From assembly GCA_015063785.1 (NCBI GenBank), contig SVTM01000009.1, positions 1 through 64,000 on the forward strand: a DNA stretch of 64,000 nt, read 5' to 3'. Of the stretch, positions 1 through 8,853 are shown one piece after another (the stretch's first letter is position 1; every line of letters begins with the position of its first letter). The stretch comes from Oscillospiraceae bacterium. GTDB lineage: Bacteria; Bacillota; Clostridia; Oscillospirales; CAG-382. The translations under genes were made by a program, and so were the position numbers. A model generated the notes under the pieces. The model was not told the origin of the DNA, did no database searches, and saw nothing but the letters and a program-made list of their open reading frames with translations.

Positions 1-95
1 GCTACCGATATCAAAGTACCTATCCAAGTAATCATTGATATGGGAATTGGTAATGCCATAAGTATATAATATAATACACACATAGTTTTCTTCAT
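1..95 (-). CDS. Small hydrophobic peptide, 3' end outside window
   Basis: An ATG at 95 is preceded by a good ribosome-binding site (GGAAGG, 9 nt upstream) and opens a frame that runs off the left edge after 31 codons. The visible part starts M-K-K-T and is then strongly hydrophobic with a Pro-Ile-Pro turn, so it is a membrane segment or a signal peptide. I do not recognise the family. The upstream region is nearly the same as the one before the next small gene, which supports both as real and co-regulated. Full length and function cannot be judged from the fragment. Confidence 0.55.
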   Translation of the reverse strand, partial: MKKTMCVLYYILMALPIPISMITWIGTLISV

Positions 96-110
96 AGTAT
101 TTACCTTCCT

Positions 111-140
111 TTCGCCAAAATTCGACACTCTTACTATAAA
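111..140 (-). promoter_or_regulatory. Shared upstream element with tandem TGNCGAA boxes, copy 1
   Basis: On the minus strand this reads TATAGT, a short gap, then TGTCGAA and TGGCGAA spaced exactly 10 bp apart, ending next to the ribosome-binding site of the edge gene. TGTCGAA is the core of the Spo0A box known from Bacillus and Clostridia, and 10-bp tandem spacing fits side-by-side binding. A second copy lies at 304-329. Binding by Spo0A is inference. Confidence 0.5.
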
Positions 141-202
141 GACTGTATAATCTGGATGCCAATGTTTTTGACAACATCTTTATATTAAATTAAGAGCAAA
201 AT

Positions 203-283
203 TTATTCCTTATTGTTAAAAATAAATGTTGCTACTGGAACTATTATTGCAACGGCAATCACAAACCAAGTAGTAAAATTCAT
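203..283 (-). CDS. 26-residue single-span membrane peptide
   Basis: The ATG at 283 has an excellent ribosome-binding site (AAAGGAG, 7 nt upstream) and a TAA follows after 26 codons. The peptide starts MNFTTW, has one hydrophobic stretch (about residues 6-22, rich in Val, Ile and Ala) and ends in the polar tail FNNKE. This is the size and shape of small membrane regulators or type I toxins, but I see no match to a named family. A sigma-A promoter and the tandem TGNCGAA element lie directly upstream. The neighbouring edge gene has the same arrangement, so the two may be diverged copies of one regulated unit. Confidence 0.6.
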   Translation of the reverse strand: MNFTTWFVIAVAIIVPVATFIFNNKE

Positions 284-303
284 AACCGAACTCCTTTCAA
301 AGG

Positions 304-352
304 CTCGTCAAATTTCGACACTCTTTATAGTCTATTACAAAGTTAGAATCAA
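304..352 (-). promoter_or_regulatory. Sigma-A promoter with tandem TGNCGA boxes, copy 2
   Basis: On the minus strand, TTGATT (347-352) and TATAAA (324-329) are 17 bp apart. Immediately downstream are TGTCGAA and TGACGAG, 10 bp apart. The stretch AGAGTGTCGAA-(A/T)TTTG-(A/G)CGA is shared with the copy at 111-130. The boxes overlap the expected transcription start, so a bound protein would probably repress. Confidence 0.55.
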
Positions 353-441
353 AATCTTATACCGGTTCTATTATATCACAATCAGGAACTTTTTTCAACA
401 AAACCCGTCAAATATTATATCGGCGACCGGACTCTTTTCGA

Positions 442-470
442 TTGACAAAACATCCGCCGCGTGCTACAAT
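442..470 (+). promoter_or_regulatory. Sigma-A promoter of the LRR surface protein
   Basis: TTGACA (442-447) and TACAAT (465-470) are separated by 17 bp. The expected start near 477 gives a leader of only about 25 nt before the ATG at 503, with the ribosome-binding site GGAGG in between. Confidence 0.65.
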
Positions 471-502
471 TATTACAGTATAAACACCATGGAGGATTTG
501 AC

Positions 503-2350
503 ATGAAAAACAAAAGAACGATATCTTTTTTGGTTTGTGCACTTCTCGCCTTTTCTTTTTGTGTATCCTTTGTTTCTGCCGACACTGCACAGGAGAGCGA
601 AGAAGCTCTGATCTCCGAGGAAATGGCAATTGCCATGGAACTTGAAGCCAAAGCAAAAGCAGAAAAAGAAGCATACAACACCTATCCCGAAGAGGAAGTG
701 TACACCATCGGCGCCGAAGAATATGTTGCCGATTATGGCGAAAACGAAAGCGAAAACGATATTGCAAGCGCGACCACCTCGTTCAATACTCAGGATATGC
801 TTGCCTGGGGCGAAAATATCAGCTGGAAATTCGAGGACGGATATCTTGGCGTTGAGGGAGTGGGTGCTTTTCCCGAGGGAATCTCTCCCTGGGCACAGTA
901 TTATTACAACGACATATACGAAGCGATTATTCTCGAGGGCATAACCTATATCGGCGACGAAGCATTTGCAAACTGTCACAACCTTTCTGTTGTACATATG
1001 CCCGATTCGGTGGAATACATCAGCGAAAGAGCCTTTGTGGGTGCCGCCGACCAAGGATATCTCGTTTTCGTTTGCTCACCAGACAGTTATGCCTGCAAAT
1101 TTGCGCTGTCCCACGGCATATTTGTTGAAGCGGATGGCTTATACGATACGCCCTTGTCGCAGGGAAACATAGACGGCGTTTCGTGGGAACTGTGGGCGGA
1201 CGGCAGTCTTTTTATAACAGGAAACGGTGAGATTCCCGACTTCCTTACAGAATTTGCCCCGTGGCACGAATATTGTGACATGGTTAAAACTGTTGAGATA
1301 GGAACAGGTATTGAAAGAATAGGCGAATTTGCTTTTCAGGATTGTGCAAATCTTGGCGAGGTTTATATCCCTGCCTCGGTAAAAGAGATTGCGGTCAGCG
1401 CGTTTTTTGACCTTGATTTTGAAAACATGACGGTTTACTGCGACGAAAACACCGCCGCAGAAGAATTTGTAACCGAACATTCTATCCCTGCCGAGATAAC
1501 ACGCATAAGCACAAGCGGAAATATCGGCGACAACATTACATGGGAGCTTTCTGACGGTGTGCTGACGCTTTCGGGCGAAGGCGATATGGAGGATTATGCT
1601 TTCTTTGGTTTTACCTACAACAAAGCGCAAAAGATAGTTGTGAACGAAGGAATAACCTCTATCGGCGCAAACTCGTTTGTTGGTTTTGCCTACGTTACAG
1701 AAGTTGAGCTTGCCGATAGCATCGAAACCATTGAACACGGCGCATTCAATATGTGCAGATCGATCGAAAAGTTGAAACTTCCAAAATCGTTAAGAGTGAT
1801 CGACGATCAAGCTTTTTCCGAATGTTGTTCGCTTAAAGAAGTGGATTTTCCCGAAGGACTTGAAAAGATCGGCAAATGCGCTTTTGAATGTTGCGAAGAG
1901 CTTGAGACCGTAAACCTTCTTACAAGGATAGAACGCATCGACGATCAGGCTTTTTCGCTATGCACAAAGCTTTCGGGAGTATTCATTCCCTCGTCGGTCC
2001 GCCGTCTTGGAGACTATATATTCAATGAGTGCGCGGAAGATCTTGTTATCCACGGACTTGCGGGTACAAAGGTGGAAGAATATGCCGACGAATACGGCAT
2101 TGATTTTGAAGAGATTCCCGTGATTGATTCTGAAGATCCGTGCCTTACGGTGCCTGCAATTAAAGAAGAAGCACCGAAAAGAGAACTGACAGGTGCCGAA
2201 AAGATTGTTGATGCTGTTGCAGACAATATCATTTTTGTTCTTATTGGTCTTTGTGCCATCGTTGCTGTTGTCTTTGCGCTTGTCGTCGTGTTCAAGATAA
2301 AGAGCGTTAAAAAAGCAAAGGCTGCAAAAAAGCAAGAAAAAGACGAATAA
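503..2350 (+). CDS. BspA-like leucine-rich-repeat protein, membrane anchored
   Basis: This 615-residue protein starts at the ATG 8 nt after GGAGG; a longer upstream reading has no ribosome-binding site. It has a signal peptide (MKNKR then a hydrophobic stretch, cleavage near VSA about residue 26). At least seven LRR_5 repeats follow, with the pattern I-x-x-I-G-x-x-A-F-x-x-C-x-x-L then V-x-[IL]-P-x-S-[VL], clustered near residues 145-190, 265-310 and 375-515. A single transmembrane helix lies near residue 575-600, followed by a short Lys-rich cytoplasmic tail. There is no SLH domain and no LPXTG, so the helix is the anchor. BspA-like repeats commonly mediate adhesion or protein binding; the ligand here is unknown. 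It is monocistronic, with its own promoter and terminator. Confidence 0.85.
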   Translation: MKNKRTISFLVCALLAFSFCVSFVSADTAQESEEALISEEMAIAMELEAKAKAEKEAYNTYPEEEVYTIGAEEYVADYGENESENDIASATTSFNTQDMLAWGENISWKFEDGYLGVEGVGAFPEGISPWAQYYYNDIYEAIILEGITYIGDEAFANCHNLSVVHMPDSVEYISERAFVGAADQGYLVFVCSPDSYACKFALSHGIFVEADGLYDTPLSQGNIDGVSWELWADGSLFITGNGEIPDFLTEFAPWHEYCDMVKTVEIGTGIERIGEFAFQDCANLGEVYIPASVKEIAVSAFFDLDFENMTVYCDENTAAEEFVTEHSIPAEITRISTSGNIGDNITWELSDGVLTLSGEGDMEDYAFFGFTYNKAQKIVVNEGITSIGANSFVGFAYVTEVELADSIETIEHGAFNMCRSIEKLKLPKSLRVIDDQAFSECCSLKEVDFPEGLEKIGKCAFECCEELETVNLLTRIERIDDQAFSLCTKLSGVFIPSSVRRLGDYIFNECAEDLVIHGLAGTKVEEYADEYGIDFEEIPVIDSEDPCLTVPAIKEEAPKRELTGAEKIVDAVADNIIFVLIGLCAIVAVVFALVVVFKIKSVKKAKAAKKQEKDE

Positions 2351-2390
2351 TTTTTAAAAAAGCGCAGCAAAAAACTTTTTAATGACTTTA

Positions 2391-2423
2391 CCCCGATAGA
2401 TCTTCTGTCGGGGTTTGTTGTTG
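2391..2423 (+). terminator. Rho-independent terminator after the LRR protein
   Basis: A 10-bp stem, CCCCGATAGA pairing with TCTGTCGGGG with one wobble and a 3-nt loop, is followed by TTTGTTGTT. Confidence 0.7.
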
Positions 2424-2444
2424 CCAAACGCCCACTGTAATTAA

Positions 2445-2522
2445 AGTTTCGGTCGAGCCTTTTCAAAGGCTCGCAGTGTCAAGAGGCGGCGCCTCTTGTC
2501 GCTCTCTGCAGAGAGCGAAACT
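2445..2522. repeat. Cloverleaf-like element of three hairpins inside an inverted repeat
   Basis: Outer arms AGTTTCG (2445-2451) and CGAAACT (2516-2522) enclose three near-perfect palindromes: 2454-2473 (9-bp stem, 2-nt loop), 2480-2498 (8-bp stem, GGC loop) and 2499-2518 (a perfect 20-bp palindrome centred on CTGCAG). It lies between two convergent genes and has no coding potential. The form suggests a dispersed palindromic repeat (REP or MITE class), but I see only this one copy here. Confidence 0.6.
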
Positions 2523-2550
2523 CCCCCCTTTCTTCTGTCCGGTAAAAGCA

Positions 2551-2578
2551 AAAACGCACCCAAAAGAGGGTGCGTTTT
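2551..2578 (-). terminator. Terminator of the ribU-HAD unit
   Basis: The 11-bp stem AAAACGCACCC with GGGTGCGTTTT has a 6-nt loop. T-rich sequence follows on the minus strand; the symmetric A/T arms could also stop plus-strand transcripts. Confidence 0.75.
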
Positions 2579-2596
2579 CTTAAAATTCATAAAAAA

Positions 2597-3403
2597 TCAA
2601 AGCTCGACATTTGCAACACTTTCAAAGATCAGGTCGGGTTTTTCGGCGTCGGATGCCTTTTGTACCATTTCATCGGTGGTCTCGCCCGACATAACGAGCA
2701 TGGATAACATTCCGTTTTTCTTGCCCAGAGCAATGTCGGTATACAATCTGTCGCCAACCATAACGGCGTGTTTTCTGTCGATGCCCGAAAGAGTTTCAAT
2801 CATCTCAACCGTTTCGGCATAGGGCTTTCCGAAATATCTCGGCTCAACGCCTGTCGAAAGAGTGACCGCACCGCAGATGGCGCCGCTGTCGGGAATATAT
2901 CCGTCCTCGGTGGGGCAGTTGATGTCAGGATGGGTGGAGAAAAACTTTGCGCCGTTTCTGATGAGGGTGCAGGCTTTTTCAAGCTTTTCATATGTCAGAG
3001 TAAGGTCGAAGCTTACCACAACGATATCCGACTTGTCAGAAAGGGTTATGCCTGCCTGCGTAAAGCTCTCCTCAAGAGCAGGCGTGCCCACAAGATACAC
3101 CGGCTTTCCGGGGTAATATTTCTTAAGATACGCAATCGTAACGTCGCCCGAGGTCACGATCATGTCACGCTCGCAAGGGAAACCGAGAGAATTGAGCTTT
3201 TTTACGTAATCGTTGGGGTTGCGTGATGCATTGTTGGTAAAATACATAAGCTTTCTGCCCGATTTTATGATGCGTTCGCAAAAATCTATGGCACCGTCAA
3301 TGGGATTTTTGCCAAGATATATTGTGCCGTCCATGTCGAGAACAAAAAGCTTGGTTTCCGAAAGCTTTTTTAAGTTTTCGGGAGTGTTATTATACAAAGT
3401 CAT
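2597..3403 (-). CDS. HAD-IIA family phosphatase (NagD/p-nitrophenylphosphatase type)
   Basis: A cytoplasmic haloacid-dehalogenase-fold phosphatase of 268 residues, the usual length for subfamily IIA. Motif I is LDMDGTIYLG with nucleophile Asp23 and acid Asp25; motif II is YFTNNAS; the loop GKPYAE and motif IV VGDRLYTDIALG follow near residues 193 and 215. The capping domain between motifs II and III fits NagD-like enzymes, which act on small sugar phosphates or nucleotides. It starts 31 nt after ribU and therefore should share the FMN-riboswitch transcript. That placement suggests a role in flavin metabolism, such as dephosphorylating FMN or a riboflavin precursor, but the sequence alone does not fix the substrate. 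Confidence 0.85.
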   Translation of the reverse strand: MTLYNNTPENLKKLSETKLFVLDMDGTIYLGKNPIDGAIDFCERIIKSGRKLMYFTNNASRNPNDYVKKLNSLGFPCERDMIVTSGDVTIAYLKKYYPGKPVYLVGTPALEESFTQAGITLSDKSDIVVVSFDLTLTYEKLEKACTLIRNGAKFFSTHPDINCPTEDGYIPDSGAICGAVTLSTGVEPRYFGKPYAETVEMIETLSGIDRKHAVMVGDRLYTDIALGKKNGMLSMLVMSGETTDEMVQKASDAEKPDLIFESVANVEL

Positions 3404-3434
3404 AAACAGCCTCTATTTAAAAATATTGTTTTCG

Positions 3435-4016
3435 TCATCTGTAATGGGTCATGTTTTTTGTAACGTATGGGCCAACGCCGCGATACAAAAGGTAAAAGAC
3501 CACTGCCTGCAACGATGCTTTGATAAGATTGAAGGGGACAATCCAGGTCAAGATAAACTCGAATTTGCCAAAAACTTCGGCAAGAGCCGGCATAAATTTT
3601 GCATAAAAAGGCAGAACGATGAAAAAGTTTGAAAGTGCCGCAGTGATAATAACGGCAATTACTGCAATGGGAAGCACAAAAAACAGCTTCTTTTTCATCA
3701 AAGTTTTCTTAAAAGTGTATCGAGCAAGGATTCCCACCGACAATGCGTATACCGAACCGAGGATGAGGTTTGAAAGTTCACCGACGGCAAAGGTCTTGGT
3801 CTGAAGCAGGTGGAAAAGATTTTTGATAAGTACAACTATAACACCTGCCACGGGATTGATGGTAACCGACGCGAGAAGCGCGGGGACGTCTGAAAAATCC
3901 ACGTCAAGAAAGTCGGCAGGTGCAGGGAATATGGGAAAATGCGGAAAAATCATCAAAACCGAGGCAACCGCAGAGAGAATGCCTACATACACGATGGTTT
4001 TTAATCTTAAATTCAT
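3435..4016 (-). CDS. ribU: ECF transporter S component, riboflavin-specific (RibU)
   Basis: A hydrophobic 193-residue membrane protein with about six helices. It carries the RibU-like signature around residues 36-90: FLDVDFSDVPALLAS, then GVIVVLIKNLFHLLQTKT, then VGELSNLILG. RibU binds riboflavin outside the cell and works with the shared ECF energising module (EcfT and two ATPases), not encoded here. I chose the ATG at 4016, which has AAAGGG upstream; the ATG six codons earlier has no ribosome-binding site. The FMN riboswitch about 300 nt upstream confirms the substrate class. The HAD phosphatase follows in the same unit. Confidence 0.88.
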   Translation of the reverse strand: MNLRLKTIVYVGILSAVASVLMIFPHFPIFPAPADFLDVDFSDVPALLASVTINPVAGVIVVLIKNLFHLLQTKTFAVGELSNLILGSVYALSVGILARYTFKKTLMKKKLFFVLPIAVIAVIITAALSNFFIVLPFYAKFMPALAEVFGKFEFILTWIVPFNLIKASLQAVVFYLLYRGVGPYVTKNMTHYR

Positions 4017-4229
4017 AACAAACAGCCCTTTCATAAAAACTATTTTTTGTTTTCATAAGCGTCAGACTTTCTGCCGCTATGGCGTTTGTTTCTTCTTTCA
4101 TATCTGCATTGAAAGCTTCCGGATAGTAAAAAGCATTCCTACTTTCATAAAAGCTCCCAAAAAACAGAAAAAGCCATGAAAACTCAAGAAAAAGAGATTT
4201 CAAGGCAAGAAAACCGTTTCAAATATTTT

Positions 4230-4299
4230 AAGGTCGAACCGGATTTTTAATTTCGCCGGTAAATGCCTGCAAGCTTTTTGTTAAAGCACATTCGACCTT
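4230..4299 (-). promoter_or_regulatory. Long inverted repeat between FMN riboswitch and ribU
   Basis: AAGGTCGAA (4230-4238) and TTCGACCTT (4291-4299) form a perfect 9-bp stem, with an inner CCGG pair. It starts 14 nt after the aptamer and is followed by A/T-rich sequence without a strong U-tract. It may be part of the expression platform. The remaining leader (4035-4229) shows no gene I can support. Confidence 0.4.
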
Positions 4300-4312
4300 G
4301 CAATCTTTGCGT

Positions 4313-4478
4313 TTTTCTATCTTCATCCAGACTTTACTGTCGGCTTCGGAATTGCCGCACCGCGCGAAAAAATTCATGCAGCTTTCGGCTCACCGAATCA
4401 GCAACTTTCACTTGAAAAGTCGCTCTCGGGCTGTACCGTCGGTGGGGAAACGCTCCCCGCCTCGAAAGAAAAAACATA
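4313..4478 (-). ncRNA. FMN riboswitch (RFN element)
   Basis: On the minus strand the conserved parts appear in order: GGGG-AGCGTTT-CCCC-ACCGACGGT, AGCCCGAGAGC, GATTCGGTG, then CCGAAGCCGACAGT and AAAGTCTGGATGAAGATAG. The ends can pair as P1 (a T-rich strand with AGAAAAA). The aptamer senses FMN and normally switches off downstream riboflavin genes when FMN is plentiful. Its target here is ribU plus the HAD phosphatase. Confidence 0.95.
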
Positions 4479-4520
4479 GCACGAGGTTTTGCTAAAAAAA
4501 TACCAAAACCTGTTTTTTGC

Positions 4521-4553
4521 AAAATCGGGATGCACACAAAAGTGCGCATCCCG
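4521..4553 (-). terminator. Terminator of tuf
   Basis: The hairpin CGGGATGC-(A)-CAC with GTG-(C)-GCATCCCG has an AAAA loop and a short ATTTT tract on the minus strand, just after the tuf stop codon. Confidence 0.75.
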
Positions 4554-4567
4554 AAAGAGTATCAAAA

Positions 4568-5770
4568 TTACTTGATAACGTTGATAACAACGCCGGAACC
4601 TACTGTTCTGCCGCCTTCACGGATAGCGAAGCGGAGACCGTTTTCCATAGCGATAGGAGCGATGAGCTCAACGTTCATGTCAACGTTGTCGCCGGGGTTG
4701 CACATTTCAACGCCGTCGGGAAGAGTGATGATACCGGTAACGTCAGTTGTTCTGAAGTAGAACTGAGGTCTGTAGTTCGAGAAGAAGGGCTTATGACGTC
4801 CGCCTTCCTTTTCTGTAAGAACGTAAACCTGGCCTACGAACTGAGTGTGAGGAGTGATGGAACCGGGCTTTGCAAGAACCTGTCCTCTTTCGATTTCGTT
4901 CTTTGCGATACCACGGAGAAGAGCACCGATGTTGTCGCCTGCTTCAGCATAGTCCATCATCTTGTGGAACATTTCGATACCTGTGATGGTGGTCTTTCTT
5001 GCTTCGTCAGCGAGACCAACGATTTCAACTTCGTCAGCCATCTTTACCTGGCCTCTTTCAACTCTACCTGTAGCAACAGTACCACGACCGGAGATCGAGA
5101 ATACGTCTTCGACAGGCATAAGGAAGGGCTTATCAGCTGCACGGTCAGGAGTAGGAATGTAGTTATCTACTGCTTCCATGAGCTCAAGGATAGGAGCGTA
5201 AGCGGGATCAGAGATATCGTTGCCTGCATCAAGAGCAGCTCTTGCAGAACCACGAATGATCGGAATATCGTCGCCGGGGAAGTCGTAGGAAGAGAGAAGG
5301 TCTCTTGTTTCCATTTCAACGAGGTCGAGGAGTTCGTCGTCGTCAACGAGGTCGCACTTGTTGAGGAATACTACGAGAGCGGGGATACCAACCTGACGGC
5401 CGAGAAGGATGTGCTCACGAGTCTGAGCCATAGGACCGTCTGTACCGGCAACAACGAGGATAGCGCCGTCCATCTGAGCAGCACCGGTGATCATGTTCTT
5501 AACGTAGTCAGCATGGCCGGGGCAGTCAACGTGAGCGTAGTGACGATTAACTGTTTCGTACTCAACGTGACGGGTGTTGATCGTGATACCTCTTGCTCTT
5601 TCTTCGGGAGCGTTGTCGATCTGGTCGTATGCCATGAATTCGTTTGCACCGTTCTGGATAGAAAGAGTCTTTGTGATAGCAGCTGTAAGAGTTGTCTTAC
5701 CGTGGTCAACGTGACCGATAGTACCAATGTTTACATGGGGCTTGCTTCTTTCAAATTTTGCCTTTGCCAT
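4568..5770 (-). CDS. tuf: Translation elongation factor EF-Tu
   Basis: A GTPase of 400 residues that delivers aminoacyl-tRNA to the ribosome. Seen in order are G1 GHVDHGKTT, the switch I segment RARGITI, G3 DCPGHADY, G4 NKCD, then the domain II and III sequences typical of EF-Tu, ending [10 protein letters not shown]. The start is the ATG at 5770 ([12 protein letters not shown]) behind AAGGAGG. It is the last gene of the str operon, but a perfect promoter in the 240-nt gap to fusA lets it be transcribed separately. Confidence 0.98.
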   Translation of the reverse strand: MAKAKFERSKPHVNIGTIGHVDHGKTTLTAAITKTLSIQNGANEFMAYDQIDNAPEERARGITINTRHVEYETVNRHYAHVDCPGHADYVKNMITGAAQMDGAILVVAGTDGPMAQTREHILLGRQVGIPALVVFLNKCDLVDDDELLDLVEMETRDLLSSYDFPGDDIPIIRGSARAALDAGNDISDPAYAPILELMEAVDNYIPTPDRAADKPFLMPVEDVFSISGRGTVATGRVERGQVKMADEVEIVGLADEARKTTITGIEMFHKMMDYAEAGDNIGALLRGIAKNEIERGQVLAKPGSITPHTQFVGQVYVLTEKEGGRHKPFFSNYRPQFYFRTTDVTGIITLPDGVEMCNPGDNVDMNVELIAPIAMENGLRFAIREGGRTVGSGVVINVIK

Positions 5771-5864
5771 TGTTTTGGCCTCCTTATAGTTAAATTTTAA
5801 TTGTGCGCCGTCGGAAGTCTTTCCACACGGGCACAGACTGCCATTCGGCATAATGCTACTTACA

Positions 5865-5893
5865 ATTATAATGAATACAGAGCTTTCTGTCAA
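5865..5893 (-). promoter_or_regulatory. Consensus sigma-A promoter of tuf
   Basis: On the minus strand TTGACA (5888-5893) and TATAAT (5865-5870) are 17 bp apart, an exact consensus match. It would give tuf an independent, strong transcript with a leader of about 90 nt. Confidence 0.9.
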
Positions 5894-5954
5894 TATATAA
5901 TTGTAATTTTTTTACAAAATGTTAGGAATTATTTACACAATTCGCTGTGCATTC

Positions 5955-5987
5955 CTCCCACATCCGAGGATTTTGTCGGATGTGGAG
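5955..5987 (-). terminator. Hairpin after fusA, possible partial terminator
   Basis: The stem CTC(C)CACATCCGA with TCGGATGTGGAG (12 bp, one bulge) has no U-tract on the minus strand. It may be an attenuator or a 3'-end-protecting stem between fusA and the tuf promoter. Confidence 0.5.
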
Positions 5988-6009
5988 AGAAAACTGCGAA
6001 TTATAAAAA

Positions 6010-8094
6010 TTACTGCTGGGACTTGCCGCGCTTCGAGATGATCTCGTCTGCGATATTCTTGGGCACTTCCATATACTTGCAGGGTTCCATTACATAGGTA
6101 CCACGTCCCTGAGTCTTCGAACGGAGGTCGGTTGCATAACCGAACATATTCGAAAGAGGAACGAACGAACGAATCTGCTGTCCGCCTGCGATGGGGTCCA
6201 TACCTTCGATCTGGCCACGGCGAGAGTTGATATCACCGATAACGTCGCCCATGTAGTCATCAGGAACAACTACAACGACCTTCATAATAGGCTCGGTGAG
6301 GCAAGAGTTTGCCTTGCGCAGAGCTTCCTTGATAGCCATGGAGCCCGCCATCTTAAACGCCATTTCGGACGAGTCGACTTCGTGGTAGGAACCATCGTAA
6401 AGGTTAACCTTAACGTCAACAACAGGGTAGCCTGCGAGTACACCCGACTGGAGTGCGCCCTGGATACCTGCGTCAACTGCGGGGATGTATTCCTTGGGAA
6501 TAGCACCACCGACAACGGTGTTTTCAAATTCGTATCCCTTGCCTGCCTCGTTGGGTTCAACCTTGATCTTGACGTGACCATACTGACCCTTACCACCGGA
6601 CTGACGGGCATACTTCATATCAACATCAGCTGTTCCCTTGATGGTTTCTCTGTAAGCAACCTGAGGAGCGCCGACGTTTGCTTCAACCTTGAATTCACGG
6701 AGAAGTCTGTCAACGATGATTTCGAGGTGGAGCTCACCCATACCTGCGATGATGGTCTGACCTGTTTCCTCGTCGGAATAGGTACGGAATGTGGGGTCTT
6801 CTTCTGCAAGCTTTGCAAGAGCGATACCCATCTTTTCCTGACCTGCCTTGGTCTTGGGTTCGATAGCAACACGGATAACGGGTTCCGGGAATTCCATAGA
6901 TTCAAGAATGATCTGATGGTTTTCATCACAGAGAGTGTCACCGGTTGTTGTATTCTTGATACCGATTACGCCTGCGATATCGCCGGAGTAAAGGACATCG
7001 ATGTCTGCTCTTTCGTTGGCGTGCATCATAACGATACGGCCAAATCTTTCACGAGCCTTCTTTACAGGGTTGTAAACGGTCGAACCTGCAGAGATTGTAC
7101 CCGAGTAAACACGGATAAAGCAGAGACGGCCTACGAAGGGGTCGGTCATGATCTTGAACGCAAGAGCCGAGAAAGGCTCGCTGTCGGAGCTTTCGCGCTT
7201 GTCTTCTTCTTCTGTGCCGGGAATGAAACCTGTGATAGCAGGAACATCAACGGGAGAAGGCATGTAGTCAACGATAGCGTCGAGAAGCTTCTGTACGCCC
7301 TTGTTCTTGTACGAAGTACCGCAAACAACGGGAACCATTGTGTTGGCAATGGTAGACTTTCTGATTGCAGCCTTCATTTCTTCGATTGTAAATTCTTCGC
7401 CGCCGAGGTACTTGTCAAGGAGAGACTCGTCAGATTCAGCGATGTGCTCGATGAGCTCTGCTCTGTACTGCTCTGCCTTTTCCTGCATATCAGCGGGGAT
7501 ATCTGTTTCTTCAATGACCTTTCCGATGTCGTCCTTATAAATATAGGCCTTCATCTGAAGAAGATCGATGATGCCGCAGAACTTTTCTTCTGCGCCGATG
7601 GGGAGCTGGATCGGAACCGCATTTGCCTTAAGGCGATCGCGGATCATTCCGACAACTCTGTAAAAGTCCGCACCCATGATGTCCATCTTGTTGACATAGC
7701 ACATACGCGGTACACCGTACTTGTCAGCCTGACGCCAAACGGTTTCAGACTGGGGCTCAACGCCGCCCTTTGCGCAAAGAACTGTTACAGAACCGTCAAG
7801 GACACGAAGCGAACGTTCAACTTCAACTGTGAAGTCAACGTGGCCGGGGGTGTCGATGATGTTGATTCTGTTGTTGTTCCAATAGCAGGTGGTAGCAGCA
7901 GAAGTGATGGTGATACCTCTCTCCTGTTCCTGTTCCATCCAGTCCATGGTTGCGCCGCCGTCGTGAGTCTCACCCATTTTGTGAGTCTTACCGGTGTAGT
8001 ACAGAATTCGCTCGGTTGTTGTTGTTTTACCAGCATCGATATGCGCCATGATACCGATGTTTCTGGTTCTTTCAAGCGGATATTCTCTTCCCAT
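6010..8094 (-). CDS. fusA: Translation elongation factor EF-G
   Basis: A 694-residue ribosomal translocase GTPase. G1 is [12 protein letters not shown] at residue 17, switch I is [13 protein letters not shown]3 is DTPGHVDF and G4 is NKMD. The later domains include the EF-G signature GMGELHLEI and the domain IV stretch with GYPVVDVKV. The ATG at 8094 is used; the nearest ribosome-binding site AAGGAG is 12 nt away, slightly long. It lies between rpsG and tuf, the normal str-operon order. Length and domain set match ordinary bacterial EF-G. Confidence 0.98.
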   Translation of the reverse strand: MGREYPLERTRNIGIMAHIDAGKTTTTERILYYTGKTHKMGETHDGGATMDWMEQEQERGITITSAATTCYWNNNRINIIDTPGHVDFTVEVERSLRVLDGSVTVLCAKGGVEPQSETVWRQADKYGVPRMCYVNKMDIMGADFYRVVGMIRDRLKANAVPIQLPIGAEEKFCGIIDLLQMKAYIYKDDIGKVIEETDIPADMQEKAEQYRAELIEHIAESDESLLDKYLGGEEFTIEEMKAAIRKSTIANTMVPVVCGTSYKNKGVQKLLDAIVDYMPSPVDVPAITGFIPGTEEEDKRESSDSEPFSALAFKIMTDPFVGRLCFIRVYSGTISAGSTVYNPVKKARERFGRIVMMHANERADIDVLYSGDIAGVIGIKNTTTGDTLCDENHQIILESMEFPEPVIRVAIEPKTKAGQEKMGIALAKLAEEDPTFRTYSDEETGQTIIAGMGELHLEIIVDRLLREFKVEANVGAPQVAYRETIKGTADVDMKYARQSGGKGQYGHVKIKVEPNEAGKGYEFENTVVGGAIPKEYIPAVDAGIQGALQSGVLAGYPVVDVKVNLYDGSYHEVDSSEMAFKMAGSMAIKEALRKANSCLTEPIMKVVVVVPDDYMGDVIGDINSRRGQIEGMDPIAGGQQIRSFVPLSNMFGYATDLRSKTQGRGTYVMEPCKYMEVPKNIADEIISKRGKSQQ

Positions 8095-8189
8095 TTGGAA
8101 CTATTACTCCTTAACTATTTATAAGACAGCACTACGCCGCCAAAGCGACGAAATGCAAATTTTCAGTTTTGGCAACCTTTTTGCCCAAA

Positions 8190-8657
8190 TCAATATCTGT
8201 AATGTGCAAAAGCCTTGTTTGCTTCAGCCATCTTGTGAGTATCTTCACGCTTCTTTACGGAAGAACCGAGTCCGTTAACTGCGTCCATGATTTCGTTGGC
8301 AAGCTTTTCGGACATCTTTCTTTCGCCTCTTGCGCGAGAATAGGTTGTAAGCCATCTGAGACCGAGTGTCTGTCTTCTTTCAGGTCTTACTTCGATCGGC
8401 ACCTGATATGTCGAACCGCCTACACGGCGAGCCTTAACTTCAAGAACGGGCATGATGTTTTCCATAGCCTTCTGGAAAGCTTCAAGGGGATCATTACCCT
8501 TTTCCTTGATGATATCAAAAGCGTCGTAAACAATTTTCTGAGCTACACCCTTTTTACCGTCGTACATGATGTTGTTGATAAGCTTTGTTACAAGCTTGGA
8601 ATTGTAGAGCGGATCCGGGAGTACGTCTCTCTTCGGTACAGAACCTCTTCTTGGCAC
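8190..8657 (-). CDS. rpsG: 30S ribosomal protein S7
   Basis: A primary 16S rRNA-binding protein of 155 residues that nucleates the small-subunit head. It begins [20 protein letters not shown] and contains [14 protein letters not shown] and [19 protein letters not shown], all S7 hallmarks. The start is a GTG at 8657 preceded by GGAGGG at 8 nt; the in-frame ATG upstream gives an extra MKEGSI and overlaps the ribosome-binding site, so I reject it. It sits 196 nt after rpsL and 95 nt before fusA; I see no other feature in those gaps. Confidence 0.97.
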   Translation of the reverse strand: MPRRGSVPKRDVLPDPLYNSKLVTKLINNIMYDGKKGVAQKIVYDAFDIIKEKGNDPLEAFQKAMENIMPVLEVKARRVGGSTYQVPIEVRPERRQTLGLRWLTTYSRARGERKMSEKLANEIMDAVNGLGSSVKKREDTHKMAEANKAFAHYRY

Positions 8658-8853
8658 TATACTTCCCTCCTTCATATAATAGATGAATTCATAGGTACTC
8701 GAAATTTTTCATTACTGAATGAATACCTTCCGTCAGCACTTTGGAAGTTCCGCGAGTTTATATAAAACAATGTGCGGCTTATCCAAAATACAAACCTTGT
8801 CCGCAAAACGCGGAGCGAATCAGCCAACAGGCTATTGGGAAACGCAAAAAGAA

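Noticed and set aside
3904-4203. 99-codon minus-strand frame between the FMN riboswitch and ribU
   Set aside because: It overlaps the start of ribU in another frame, has no convincing ribosome-binding site and shows no family features.
4517-8124. Plus-strand frames of 400-580 codons opposite tuf and fusA
   Set aside because: EF-Tu and EF-G are certain on the minus strand; the opposite frames have no recognisable protein features.
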